From NCBI GenBank assembly GCA_964388955.1, contig CAYMCO010000016.1, forward strand, positions 44,770 through 108,769: DNA of 64,000 nucleotides, written 5' to 3'. The DNA comes from CAYMCO01 sp964388955 (GTDB taxonomy: Bacteria > Chloroflexota > Anaerolineae > Anaerolineales > E44-bin32). The position numbers and the translations under genes were made by a program. This document shows, in pieces, positions 55,858-64,000 of the stretch. Below the pieces are notes generated by a model. That model worked only from the letters and a program-made list of their open reading frames with translations. It searched no databases and was not told where the DNA came from. Positions within the stretch are counted from its first letter, which is position 1. Each line of letters starts with the position of its first letter.

Positions 55858-58184
55858 CACTGCGCATCGACTCCCCATGGACATTGACTGAAGACGGCGT
55901 GCCCACCGAGGACATGCATGTGCACGAAACCTTGCTCACCTTGGGAAACGGGTATCTGGGGTCACGCGGTGTATTTGAAGAAGGCTTGGCCGGGGGGTAT
56001 GCGGGGACATACTTGGCGGGCATCTACGACGATGACGATACCCAATCCAGTGAGATCGTCAATCTCCCCAACCCGATGGCTCTGCAGGTCATGCTGGATG
56101 GAGATTTTCTCTCTCCGCCGCAATTCCAGATGGAGAGCCATCGGCGGGAGCTCGATTTTCGACACGCCATCCTGCACCGGGAAACGACCTACCAGGGAGG
56201 CCCGTCCGGGCGGATCGCCTATCGCTCGTTGCGCTTCTTCAGCTTGGATGACATTCATGTCGGCGCGCAGCGTGCATGGCTCAGCCCCCTCGATCGGGAC
56301 GTAGAAGTCTTGGTGCGTGCCACAATCGACTGCACAACCTTGAACGAAGTGCGCGCCTCCAGCCGCTCGGTGAGGCACTATGAGGTGGTTGCTGTCGAAG
56401 CTCTGGAGCCCGAGATGCTCTTGGTCTTGGTTAAGACCCATTCATCCGACGTCCAGGTCGGTTTTGCGCTCTCGCTGTCCGGGTGGGTGGGAGGGGGGGA
56501 AGCCCTCCGATCCTCGCTCCGGCATCGTCGCATCGCTGATTTTCCGGCCTTGGAGCTCTCATTTGAGGCCCGGGCCGGCCACGAATACCGGTTCGATCGC
56601 CTGGTCTCCGTCTATACCTCCCGGGACACGGACAAGGTGCGGGAAGTGTGCCGGGGGAAACTGCTCTCTGCGCGCGAGCGGGGGGTCGACGCGGCGCTTG
56701 GCGCCCACGAGGCTCGCTGGGAGAAGGTTTGGGAGAGCGCCCATCTCGAGATCGAAGGCCAGGATAGCGTGCAGGAGGCCATGCGTTTCAATCAGTATCA
56801 TCTGCTGATCGCCTCACCGTTGAGTGAGGAAATTGACGCCAGCATCCCGGCCAAGACTCTCTCGGGCGAATGGTACAAGGGACATATCTTCTGGGATACG
56901 GAGATCTATGCGCTGCCTTTCTTCATCTTCAGTCAACCGGAGGCGGCCCGAAATATGCTCTTGTATCGTTACCGTCGACTTGCGGCGGCGCGCGAAAACG
57001 CCGCCCGCCTGGGATACGCGGGAGCTCTGTGGCCATGGGAGTCCGCAAGCTCCGGTTTGGATGAGACACCCGATTGGTGGGTCAATTTCGATGGCTCGAA
57101 GATCCCCGTATACAACCGCGAGCGGGAGCATCATATCGCAGGGGACGTGATCTACGCGCTTGCCAATTACCATCGGGCGACAGGGGATGAGATCTTCATG
57201 CTCCGGCACGGCGCTGAGATGGTCTTCGAGACGGCGCGCTTCTGGGTTTCACGAGTCGCTTTGAATGAGTCCAGTGGGGAATATGAGATCCGGAAGGTGA
57301 TCGGACCAAATGAGTTCCAGGAATCTGTGAACAACAATGCCTATACCAACTACCTCGCCCGCTGGACCCTGCGGTATTCGGCCGATCTCTTTGCCAGGCT
57401 GGATAGGGAGCATGGCGCGGATTTGGATGCGCTGGCGAAGAAGATCGACTTAGATGGCGCAGAAGTGGGTACCTGGCGCGACGTGGCCTCGCGGATCGCG
57501 TTCAGCGTAGGGCCGGGTGGGCTGATCGAGGAGTTCGACGGTTATTTCGGCCTCCAGGATGTGGTCATTCGCGAATGGGATGAGAACGGAATCCCGGCCT
57601 GGCCAGAGGAGGTCGACCTGGCGCAGGTGAAGGAAACCCAATTGATCAAGCAGGCGGACGTGGTCTTGCTGCTGACCTTGTTTCCCGATGCGTTCTCCGA
57701 TGACCAGCGGCGTGTCAATCTGGATTACTATGAGCCGCGCACGACTCACAAATCCTCTCTCAGCCCGCCGAGCTACGCCGTATTAGCCGCCCAATTGGGG
57801 GATGTGAGCCGGGCGTACAGATATTGCACGCCCTCTGTCCGAGTGGATTTGGGGGATATCCATGGGAACACGGACAAGGGGATGCACGCGGCGGCCATCG
57901 GCGGTGCCTGGCAGATGCTCGTGCATGGCTTCGGCGGTATATGGGTCGGTGAACGTGGGTTGCAGATCTGGCCCCGCTTGCCGCAGGGCTGGCGCAGGCT
58001 CAGCCTGCGGTTGTGGTATCAGGGCGCCTTGCTGGAATGTGCGATGTCATCTGACCGGGTGGGACTCAAAATGCTGGAGCAGGCGCGCCCACGTAGCGGG
58101 GATCTGGAAGTGGAGATCTTTGGCAAGCGCAATCGGCTGCCTGCGGGCGGCGAGCTTATTGTTGAGGCGGGGCCGGAGGCCTAA
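55854..58184 (+). CDS. GH65-family disaccharide phosphorylase/hydrolase
   Basis: 776 residues, the usual length for the family. N-terminal beta-sandwich domain (about 1-260), then an (alpha/alpha)6 barrel with the general acid Glu 487 in 'IGPNEFQES', 'GHIFWDTEIYALPFF' near 345, and the phosphate-binding segment 'THKSSLSPPSYAVLAAQLGD' near 630-650, then 'GIWVGERGLQIWPRLPQGWRRL' near the C-terminal domain. The His-x-Ser-Ser-Leu-Ser segment fits phosphorylases of kojibiose, trehalose, maltose or nigerose. The sugar is not fixed by sequence. Starts at a GTG overlapping the preceding gene's stop. Confidence 0.9.
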   Translation: MTLRIDSPWTLTEDGVPTEDMHVHETLLTLGNGYLGSRGVFEEGLAGGYAGTYLAGIYDDDDTQSSEIVNLPNPMALQVMLDGDFLSPPQFQMESHRRELDFRHAILHRETTYQGGPSGRIAYRSLRFFSLDDIHVGAQRAWLSPLDRDVEVLVRATIDCTTLNEVRASSRSVRHYEVVAVEALEPEMLLVLVKTHSSDVQVGFALSLSGWVGGGEALRSSLRHRRIADFPALELSFEARAGHEYRFDRLVSVYTSRDTDKVREVCRGKLLSARERGVDAALGAHEARWEKVWESAHLEIEGQDSVQEAMRFNQYHLLIASPLSEEIDASIPAKTLSGEWYKGHIFWDTEIYALPFFIFSQPEAARNMLLYRYRRLAAARENAARLGYAGALWPWESASSGLDETPDWWVNFDGSKIPVYNREREHHIAGDVIYALANYHRATGDEIFMLRHGAEMVFETARFWVSRVALNESSGEYEIRKVIGPNEFQESVNNNAYTNYLARWTLRYSADLFARLDREHGADLDALAKKIDLDGAEVGTWRDVASRIAFSVGPGGLIEEFDGYFGLQDVVIREWDENGIPAWPEEVDLAQVKETQLIKQADVVLLLTLFPDAFSDDQRRVNLDYYEPRTTHKSSLSPPSYAVLAAQLGDVSRAYRYCTPSVRVDLGDIHGNTDKGMHAAAIGGAWQMLVHGFGGIWVGERGLQIWPRLPQGWRRLSLRLWYQGALLECAMSSDRVGLKMLEQARPRSGDLEVEIFGKRNRLPAGGELIVEAGPEA

Positions 58185-59125
58185 TTCCACCATCTTTGGC
58201 GGATGCGAAGCGCGCTGAGTTCAGTGGGCGGGGAGATGGGCACCCGCTGATAGCTGGGCTGTGCAGGAGAGGGAAGCACCTGGTCGGTCAGCCACTTTAC
58301 AAGGGAAATCTTCCCTTCGGAGATTTCAATTCCGGTGAGGAACCCCGGGTTGTGGCATGCCCCCAGGTTGAAATATGGCACAGAGCCCTCTCTTGGCGAA
58401 GTGGGCTGATGGGTGTGTCCACAAATCACAACTGGCCCGCCGCGCTCAATCCAATCCATGATCCTGCTGCGGATTCGCTCACTGCCCCGAGAGGTGCCGA
58501 AGCGGCAGGCTATTTGCGCCAATCCGGATGACTTGATGCGCCCCCATATGTAGCGCACCATAAGGCGGCTGATCAGGATGAAGCGGTCGTTCATGAAATC
58601 GGCTTGATGGCCGTGGAATATGAACAGGCGCTGTTTCGTCCTGCGATGCTCCAGCACCAGGGCCTCATGCGCCGGGATGCCATCTTTCGCCATGGCGTTC
58701 CGGCGCCCCCCCACGATCTCGTGGTTGCCGAGGATGAAATACAACCGGCCGCGCCGGTCGAACTGGTGTATCATTTCGAAGACCCGCTCATAGACTTGCC
58801 GGATCTTCTGGAAACTGCGCTGGCACCACAGGTCGTCCCCGTCGCCGACTTCAATATAGGTGAACCCCTGCTCGAAGTAGCGTCTCATTGCCCACAGGAA
58901 GATCCCCTCATTCTGGGAAAATGCATCGCTTTGGGTCTTGTCCCCCCGATGCAGATCGCTGAAGAGCACGAACTTCGATGAGTCGTCAAAGGGGACAACC
59001 TTTGCGCGCTGATAGAGTTGAGTTAGGCGTCGGCGAGCGAATACCTGCTGTAAGTGGACGAGAACGCGGGCGACCCTGAGCAGCGAGGCGGGCACGGATT
59101 TCACGTTATCCAAAGAGATAATCAA
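58181..59125 (-). CDS. Metallophosphoesterase
   Basis: About 314 residues, starting at a TTG (59125) with GGAGGAAGG five bases upstream; a GTG at 59104 is possible. Calcineurin-like motifs: Asp-Leu-His in 'FVLFSDLHRGDKTQSDAF' near residue 60, 'VGDGDDLW' near 95, 'FILGNHEIVGG' near 130, 'FIFHGHQAD' near 165 and 'VICGHTHQPTSPR' near 220. All metal ligands are present. Substrate unknown; relatives act on cyclic nucleotides or nucleotide sugars. It converges with and overlaps the GH65 gene by four bases, and its start is preceded by a region rich in inverted repeats. Confidence 0.85.
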   Translation of the reverse strand: MIISLDNVKSVPASLLRVARVLVHLQQVFARRRLTQLYQRAKVVPFDDSSKFVLFSDLHRGDKTQSDAFSQNEGIFLWAMRRYFEQGFTYIEVGDGDDLWCQRSFQKIRQVYERVFEMIHQFDRRGRLYFILGNHEIVGGRRNAMAKDGIPAHEALVLEHRRTKQRLFIFHGHQADFMNDRFILISRLMVRYIWGRIKSSGLAQIACRFGTSRGSERIRSRIMDWIERGGPVVICGHTHQPTSPREGSVPYFNLGACHNPGFLTGIEISEGKISLVKWLTDQVLPSPAQPSYQRVPISPPTELSALRIRQRWWN

Positions 59126-59591
59126 GAGGGCCTTCCTCCGGCCGGTGCATACCTTTGCCCCTGGCCAATACCGATTTTGTTTTGGGCGGGAGCGCTCGAT
59201 CGATGCCGCCCCCGATCGATATCGATGCGCTCGATTGCCGTAACATGAGAATATCGGTATTCGTGCGGAAATATGTGGATTTGTAAGGCAATCACAAGGC
59301 CCAGCCGAATGAACGGGCACTTCCACGCGCCCGCCAGCGCTCGTATCACAACCGGGGTCCTTGCCGATACGGCCAACTGCTGCCGAATAATATGCCGATT
59401 CGGCAACATCGCGTGCCACGGATAGCGGCAGGCGCAACAGGAGGCCGGCCGGATTGCTGATTGCGCATCCGCATCCGGGAGGGCGCTCCGGCCAGGCTCT
59501 GCCCACTCCTCCCGCATCGCCCTTTCTCTTGTATGGAATGAGAATAGAATTGCCTATATTCGGTCTATACTGTGAAGTGGAGGGGCACCCG
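59126..59591. other. Intergenic region rich in inverted repeats
   Basis: About 470 nt. Nested inverted repeats occupy 59167-59261 and a perfect hairpin TGCCGAAT/ATTCGGCA lies at 59381-59405. A TATACT box near 59565-59570 precedes the Cys-rich small protein gene. No gene is supported within it. Confidence 0.45.
59167..59261. repeat. Nested inverted repeat upstream of the metallophosphoesterase
   Basis: Three concentric complementary pairs: AATACCGAT (59167-59175) with ATCGGTATT (59253-59261), GAGCGC (59190-59195) with GCGCTC (59227-59232), and ATCGAT (59199-59204) with ATCGAT (59221-59226). The loops between pairs do not match, so this is an imperfect 95-base palindrome, a possible operator cluster or the trace of a small mobile element. 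Confidence 0.4.
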
Positions 59592-59771
59592 ATGGCTGAG
59601 TCGCCAAAGGATGGAATTCGCTGTGGAACCTGCCCGATACGCTTGCGGGCGGAAGCCAAACCACGCTCGTTGCTGGCTCGTGTCTGGCGCTGGCACACCG
59701 GCTGGTGCCCGGGGTGGAAAGCTTACCAATTGGCTTTGGCGGAGGGACGGATCCCACCATCTGAGGCTTGA
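59592..59771 (+). CDS. Small Cys-rich conserved protein
   Basis: 59 residues, GGAGGGG before the ATG. Cysteines in 'CGTCPIRLRAE' and 'WHTGWCPGWKAY' with basic residues and three Trp between. Short proteins with the same layout, Cys-x2-Cys-Pro ... Leu-x-Arg-x-Trp-Arg-Trp-His-x-x-Trp-Cys-Pro-Gly-Trp-Lys-Ala-Tyr, occur in many anaerobic and thermophilic bacteria; function unknown. It might bind a metal or nucleic acid. It is transcribed toward a deazaflavin-dependent enzyme gene about 145 nt away. Confidence 0.65.
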   Translation: MAESPKDGIRCGTCPIRLRAEAKPRSLLARVWRWHTGWCPGWKAYQLALAEGRIPPSEA

Positions 59772-59915
59772 GCCCATCCTTTCAGTTGGGCGTGCGCGCA
59801 GCTGTTGATCATGCCCATAGACAAGTCGTCCGACAAAGCGGCTCGCCATCGATGGCTCTCGATCGTTGCCCCGGCATTGTGCTCGAGCCTATTGTCCCGT
59901 GCGCGTTGACTGGAT

Positions 59916-60419
59916 ATGGGGAAGGAATCGTTGCGAAGCCAGCGTGGTGGAGGCCCTGCTTTCGCGTGGCGGCTGTTGAGGTGGCTGAAACCGCTGCCTG
60001 TGGGTGTGCTGGGGTCCGGTTGGGGGCCGCAAGGCGTCGTGCTGCTGCTGACGACGAAGGGATGCAAATCCGGTTTGCCTCGAGTTACACCCGTGCAGTA
60101 TGAACTCATAGAGGGGGAGATCCTCCTTGGGGCGGTGCGGGGTCTGGATGCGGATTGGGTGCGCAACATCCTGAACGATCCTCGCGTAGAACTGAGAATA
60201 GGAGGCCGGAGTATGGCGGGGAGGGCGCGGGTCAGCAGCGACCCCGAAGAGATCGCCGATTTCCTGGAAACTCGCTTGGAACGGCACCCCTTCATGGTGA
60301 GGGGCATCTTGCTGATGCATGGCCTGCCGCTCCGCCCTCAACGAAAAGATCTGAGGGAATTAGGCAAGGATCTCGCTCTGGTGCGGATCAGCACGCAGGA
60401 GTCCCCGGAATCCAGCTAG
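59916..60419 (+). CDS. DUF385 / deazaflavin (F420)-dependent nitroreductase-family protein
   Basis: 167 residues. The split-barrel motif 'VVLLLTTKGCKSGLPRVTPVQY' near 42-63 and 'LGAVRGLDADWVRNILNDPRVELRIG' near 71-96 match the Ddn-like family, where the Lys/Arg-Ser-Gly-x-x-Arg loop contacts the F420 phosphate. Members reduce or bind F420H2-dependent substrates, often quinones or nitro compounds. No F420 biosynthesis gene is in the window. The C terminus from residue 120 is variable and basic. Confidence 0.78.
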   Translation: MGKESLRSQRGGGPAFAWRLLRWLKPLPVGVLGSGWGPQGVVLLLTTKGCKSGLPRVTPVQYELIEGEILLGAVRGLDADWVRNILNDPRVELRIGGRSMAGRARVSSDPEEIADFLETRLERHPFMVRGILLMHGLPLRPQRKDLRELGKDLALVRISTQESPESS

Positions 60420-60622
60420 CCGGGGGAGGGGAGAGGGTGTTGCCTATCGGTGGGCGTCTGCCGACTGATGGGCCGTCTCTCGCCGGCGGACCGGAAAATG
60501 GTGCCGCCGATCATGTGTATGGCTCGAGTTCGCGCAGGCCCGCTGCATAAATCGGGCATGGACAGAACAGATGGCCCCATACTCGCTCGGGGCATCGAGC
60601 CGGGGTCGAGAAAGGCGGGGGC

Positions 60623-61588
60623 ATGGACTGGAAAGCGCCGCTGAACGATGATCCCACAGCATGGCTGCTGGAGGAATCAGATCCCTCCGTGCGCTACTTC
60701 GCGCTCCGATGGTTGTTGGAGAGGCCGGAGGGGGATCCCGAGGTCAACGCGGCCCTTGAGGCGATTTCGCGCTCGAAGCCCGTGCGCCAGATCATCGCCG
60801 CGCAGCGTCCCGAGGGCTATTGGGGCTCCGATCCGCACCCCCACAAGAGCTATGGCCATCTATCTTTGCTGCACTGGTTGGGATACCGGGGGAACGGTGC
60901 GGTCCGCCGAGCGCTCGACTATCGCATCGAGGGGTGTCTCGACGCGCGCGGCGCATATGTCATGGAGCTCAAGGGGCGGAGGGCTTTCCTTCCCTGCCAT
61001 GGCGGCAATCTTCTCCAGCAAATGCTGCGCTTTGGATACCGGGACGATCCGAGGACGCGGTCCCTTTTGGACTGGCTCCTGGAGGTCCAGGAGGACGACG
61101 GCGTTTGGGTGTGCATATCCAAGAAGACCCCGCTGCCTTGTCTGTGGGCAACTGCGGATGTGCTCCGGGCCTTGGAGGACCTGCCGACCGCATGGCGGAA
61201 TGCCAGGACAACCGAGGCCCAAGAACTTGCCGTGGAGGCCTTCCTGAGGGCCGGCCTGTATAGGTATCCAGGGGCGCGCACCAAAGTCAGCGAGCGCTGG
61301 TTTGAATTTGGCTATCCGCTGCGATGGGACTCGGATATCCTGGAAGCGTTGGAGTTGATCGCGCCCTTTGTGGATCCAGAAGACGAAGATATTCAAGAGG
61401 GCCTGTCCATGGTCCTTGAGAAGCAGGACGGGCAGGGCCGCTGGCCCTGCGAGAAGCGCCCCAAGGGGGGTATGTGGATGGGGAGGTTTATCAACTTTGA
61501 GCCATTGGGGGCGGCGTCGAAATGGGTGACGTTGCATGCTATGAACATGCTCAAGCGGCTCTCCTCCCCAAGGTCGGGGGAGAGCTGA
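60623..61588 (+). CDS. Terpenoid-cyclase-fold (squalene/prenyltransferase repeat) protein
   Basis: 321 residues. QW/PFT-type repeats are visible: 'IIAAQRPEGYWGSD', 'LDWLLEVQEDDGVWV', 'LEKQDGQGRWPCEK'. The Asp-x-Asp-Asp catalytic motif of squalene-hopene cyclases is absent and the length is half of theirs, so it is a repeat-containing relative of unknown role and not a hopanoid cyclase. Basic C terminus. GGCGGGGG lies just before the ATG. Confidence 0.75.
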   Translation: MDWKAPLNDDPTAWLLEESDPSVRYFALRWLLERPEGDPEVNAALEAISRSKPVRQIIAAQRPEGYWGSDPHPHKSYGHLSLLHWLGYRGNGAVRRALDYRIEGCLDARGAYVMELKGRRAFLPCHGGNLLQQMLRFGYRDDPRTRSLLDWLLEVQEDDGVWVCISKKTPLPCLWATADVLRALEDLPTAWRNARTTEAQELAVEAFLRAGLYRYPGARTKVSERWFEFGYPLRWDSDILEALELIAPFVDPEDEDIQEGLSMVLEKQDGQGRWPCEKRPKGGMWMGRFINFEPLGAASKWVTLHAMNMLKRLSSPRSGES

Positions 61589-61711
61589 CCGACAGATCCG
61601 GGGATGTGCCCGGGCCGGCCGCTGACTTCACGCCGATGGCAACTGGGCAACACGTGTGCAATCGACGCATTTTCCAAGTCAAGATGACCCGGGAGAGAGG
61701 GGAGGGAAGCC

Positions 61712-62332
61712 GTGGGCAAGATTGATTTCAAGAAGGAGATGCGGGAGCTGTATCAACCTTCCGCCAAGGATTTCGAGTTGATCGATGTGCCCGAGATGCA
61801 GTTCCTGATGGTCGATGGTCATGGGGATCCGAACACCGCGCCGGAATACCAGCAGGCCATCGAGGCGCTGTATGCGCTGGCGTACAAGATCAAATTCATC
61901 AGCAAGCGAGAGCTGGGGAAGGATTACGTGGTGCCGCCGCTGGAGGGGCTGTGGTGGGCGGAAGACATGCGGAGCTTCTCCTCGCAACGAGACAAGAGCG
62001 AGTGGGAATGGACCGCGATGGTCATGCAACCCGACTGGACCACTCAGGAAATGCTGGAGGGTGCGAAATCGCAGGTGGCGAAGTCGAAGGACCTGGCTGC
62101 GCTGCCCAGGGTGCGCCTGGAATCCTATCGGGAGGGCCTGTCTGCGCAGATCCTGCACGTTGGTTCGTATGAGGACGAGGCGCCGACGCTGCGCAGGCTG
62201 CACGAAGAGTTCCTTCCGGGGAACGGCTACCAGCCGGCCGGCAAACACCATGAGATCTACCTGAGCGATATGCGACGGACCGCACCGGAGAAGCTCAAGA
62301 CGGTGCTGCGCCAGCCGGTGCGGCGGATCTGA
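61712..62332 (+). CDS. GyrI-like small-molecule-binding protein
   Basis: 206 residues from a GTG with GGGGAGGGAAG upstream. Pattern 'DFELIDVPEMQFLMVDGHGDPN' near 21-42, 'GLWWAEDMRSFSS' near 79 and 'GLSAQILHVGSYEDEAPTLRRLHEEFLPGNGY' near 142-172 match the GyrI-like/SOUL-related family that binds hydrophobic ligands, here without a DNA-binding domain. Substrate unknown. Stands between two unrelated genes. Confidence 0.82.
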   Translation: MGKIDFKKEMRELYQPSAKDFELIDVPEMQFLMVDGHGDPNTAPEYQQAIEALYALAYKIKFISKRELGKDYVVPPLEGLWWAEDMRSFSSQRDKSEWEWTAMVMQPDWTTQEMLEGAKSQVAKSKDLAALPRVRLESYREGLSAQILHVGSYEDEAPTLRRLHEEFLPGNGYQPAGKHHEIYLSDMRRTAPEKLKTVLRQPVRRI

Positions 62333-62386
62333 GGGGGCGAATAGGTGTCCCCCTATCGGGATCTTCGCTCGCCGCGATCACCGTCG

Positions 62387-63790
62387 CTAGCTCCCATCAT
62401 AGGCCAATAGCTCCTCCGGGCCAATCAACAGCACTCCTTCTATTCCTGCGACCTCCGTAAGTTCGGGTGTGAATCCCGAGCGTGAGAAGAGCGCGAGATG
62501 AATCTCTTTCCAGCCCGTGTCTATTTTGAGTGTACCCGCCTTTCCTTTGAGATCATCTAATATGTTCAACCCCACGGGAGATGTGATCCATTTGCATTCG
62601 CCCAAGAGGGCCGCATCATTTTGACAGGCTACGACGTCGATCTCCTGATCCCTATCCCACCATGCCCCGACTCGTTCAGGAACGAAGGGCAGCGCTCCAC
62701 GTGCGCCTTGCTCTCTGACCCAGTCTCTACATATGTCCTCAAACACGGGTCCAATATATCGGGGCAGCTCAGATCTTACGTCCTTGAGCACAGATCTCGT
62801 ATCGCCGATATCCAGCCTGTGCATATTTGGGGCGACAAAGCGGAACCAGAATCGAAGGAACGGGTCGCTCAATCTGTATGTTCCTTTGCGGCTCTTCTCC
62901 GGCCTTTGTTCGGTAATTGGCACCCGTCTTTCGACCAGATGCAGTTCTTGAAGCACCACGAGGTAGCGGGAGACGAGTGAGCCCCTTTCGCCAATTGCCT
63001 GCGAGATCTGATTGGGCCTTGTCCGTCCGTGCGCGATAGCTTGAAGGATCGCAAAGTAATTCCGCGGGTCGCGCAGCTCTTCCCGAAGGAGAAACTGTGG
63101 CTCAAGATAAAGGAAGCTATTGCGGTCGAGGATATGCCTCTCTAAGTTATCAGAGATGGACGTGCGATCATCGAACTGCTGCAGGTAGGCAGGCATACCG
63201 CCAAGCACTGCGAAGGCGCGGATTTGATCCTCATGGCTGTACCTTGGAAAGAAATCGCGAGAAGAATGGAGGGGCAGAGGTCGCAGCAACAACTGGCCAG
63301 TTCTACGACCATACAGAGGCGCGCGATATTCCAGCACCTCCTTTTCCATCATGCCGATATGGGATCCGCAGAGTATGAACAGATGGTTGAGTCCATGGAG
63401 GAACTCATCCCAAGCTTTTTGGAGCACGGTAGGTACACCGGGGTTGGTCCCAGCCAAATAAGAGAACTCGTCTATGACAACCACTCGACGCGCATCACCT
63501 GAAGATTCGCCCAACGCCTCGAATGCGCGCTCCCAACTCTCATAGGCGAATCCTGGGTCGCCTCTGCTGGGCTCTGCCGCTTGCCATATTGCACGCGTGA
63601 AATCCTTCAGCAAGAGAGTTTCCGAACTCAGGGTGGCGGTCCAATAGATGTGGGGCTTGTCCTTGCAGAACTTATGCAGCAGCGCCGTCTTGCCCGTCCT
63701 GCGCCGCCCGTAGACAACCAGGAACTCGGCGCGGTCTGAATGGTAGGCTCTTTCCAGGAACTGCAGTTCATCGAGTCTATCGGAGAACAT
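62387..63790 (-). CDS. Archaeal-type AAA ATPase with DUF234 C-terminal nuclease-like domain
   Basis: 467 residues from the ATG at 63790. Walker A 'VVYGRRRTGKTALLHKF' near 24-40, Walker B 'RRVVVIDEFSYLAG' near 100-113, sensor 'LFILCGSHIGMM' near 136-147 and a winged helix with 'RTRPNQISQAIGERGSLVSRYLVVLQELHLVER'. The C-terminal DUF234 domain shows 'DQEIDVVACQN' and 'LLGECKWI', a PD-(D/E)xK-like Asp ... Glu-x-Lys pattern. Such ATPases are common in archaea and thermophiles and spread by transfer. AT-rich DNA upstream is unlike the rest of the window. Confidence 0.87.
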   Translation of the reverse strand: MFSDRLDELQFLERAYHSDRAEFLVVYGRRRTGKTALLHKFCKDKPHIYWTATLSSETLLLKDFTRAIWQAAEPSRGDPGFAYESWERAFEALGESSGDARRVVVIDEFSYLAGTNPGVPTVLQKAWDEFLHGLNHLFILCGSHIGMMEKEVLEYRAPLYGRRTGQLLLRPLPLHSSRDFFPRYSHEDQIRAFAVLGGMPAYLQQFDDRTSISDNLERHILDRNSFLYLEPQFLLREELRDPRNYFAILQAIAHGRTRPNQISQAIGERGSLVSRYLVVLQELHLVERRVPITEQRPEKSRKGTYRLSDPFLRFWFRFVAPNMHRLDIGDTRSVLKDVRSELPRYIGPVFEDICRDWVREQGARGALPFVPERVGAWWDRDQEIDVVACQNDAALLGECKWITSPVGLNILDDLKGKAGTLKIDTGWKEIHLALFSRSGFTPELTEVAGIEGVLLIGPEELLAYDGS

Positions 63791-64000
63791 TATCGACCTC
63801 TGTCCTTCTGAAACCGGAATGCTGTTGCTACGCACAAGTATACTACGTATAATTAAGCTAATCATATGTAGGCAACTCCCACTTGGAAGGGCTGTGGCAG
63901 GGGAAAGGCCTCTGGGTTTGAAAATGCGACTGCGCAGCGGCTTGCGTCATGCGTGTGGGGAGAACTCCCCGTAGTAGGTGTTGAGGAGCTGGGTGATCGG
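63791..64000. other. AT-rich promoter region and right edge
   Basis: From 63835 to 63870 the sequence is AT-rich and holds TATACT-, TACGTA- and TATAAT-like boxes on both strands, consistent with divergent promoters. Nothing recognisable follows to the edge. Confidence 0.35.

Noticed and set aside
60623..61588. Squalene-hopene cyclase
   Set aside because: Half the required length and lacks the Asp-x-Asp-Asp acid motif.
1..64000. CRISPR arrays, rRNA genes, transposases, phage genes
   Set aside because: No evenly spaced direct repeats, no rRNA-like sequence and no transposase, integrase or capsid-like protein was found on reading both strands.

Overview
The window is GC-rich bacterial chromosome with no rRNA, no CRISPR array and no recognisable transposase. 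Gene content fits an uncultured, aerobically respiring member of the Chloroflexota: caa3-type oxidase and bc-complex genes in one operon, many lipoproteins with Thr/Pro-rich linkers, and a DUF389 protein carrying an extracellular SH3-like tail. The phylum call is inference from family resemblance. Consensus-like TATAAT boxes recur throughout, several only 8-11 nt before a start codon, which suggests leaderless or near-leaderless mRNAs.

Layout. 1-8 kb: partial gene, DUF5661-like protein, lipid II flippase murJ, MFS exporter, GT1 glycosyltransferase, then xseA-xseB on the minus strand followed by a DUF212 stub. 7.5-13 kb: pncC, a small protein, yceD-rpoD, rdgB, and a Zn-ribbon/trxB/hydrolase operon. 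13-18 kb: zinc/manganese-type ABC importer, DUF389-SH3 fusion coupled to a HAD gene, and tRNA-Val(CAC). 18.7-26.2 kb: one long respiratory operon, coxB-coxA-coxC-ctaG-small subunit-Rieske-cytochrome b/c-dihaem cytochrome c. 26-34 kb: membrane protein, PfkB kinase, GIN-domain lipoprotein, a two-gene deletion scar, an amidinotransferase-fold enzyme followed by ornithine carbamoyltransferase, a membrane-anchored molybdopterin oxidoreductase and a small secreted protein. 34-39.5 kb: two-component system, epimerase stub, hydrolase, and a CGNR regulator with an AlkA-type glycosylase. 40-50 kb: beta-propeller lipoprotein, small membrane protein, CNNM/CBS protein, rhomboid protease, SDH-type membrane serine protease, a 1225-residue Zn-ribbon/cyclase/ATPase/TPR protein and an Ig-like lipoprotein. 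50.3-54.6 kb (minus): kamA, two ATP-grasp ligases and a GNAT acetyltransferase, translationally coupled. 54.8-64 kb: GT4-GH65 pair, metallophosphoesterase, a Cys-rich 59-residue protein, a DUF385 protein, a terpenoid-cyclase-fold protein, a GyrI-like protein and an archaeal-type AAA ATPase.

The best candidate for an undescribed system is the kamA/ATP-grasp/ATP-grasp/GNAT operon. All lysine 2,3-aminomutase active-site residues are present, so beta-lysine is the predicted precursor; two tandem D-Ala-D-Ala-ligase-like enzymes and an acetyltransferase could turn it into an N-acetylated beta-amino-acid peptide, perhaps a compatible solute. Other points of interest are overlapping alternative hairpins before cytochrome b, a run of hairpins in the leader of the beta-propeller lipoprotein, a CGNR-alkA repair transcript with an operator-like inverted repeat on its promoter, and three truncated-gene scars. 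All functional statements come from reading the sequence and family knowledge; no database search was run.
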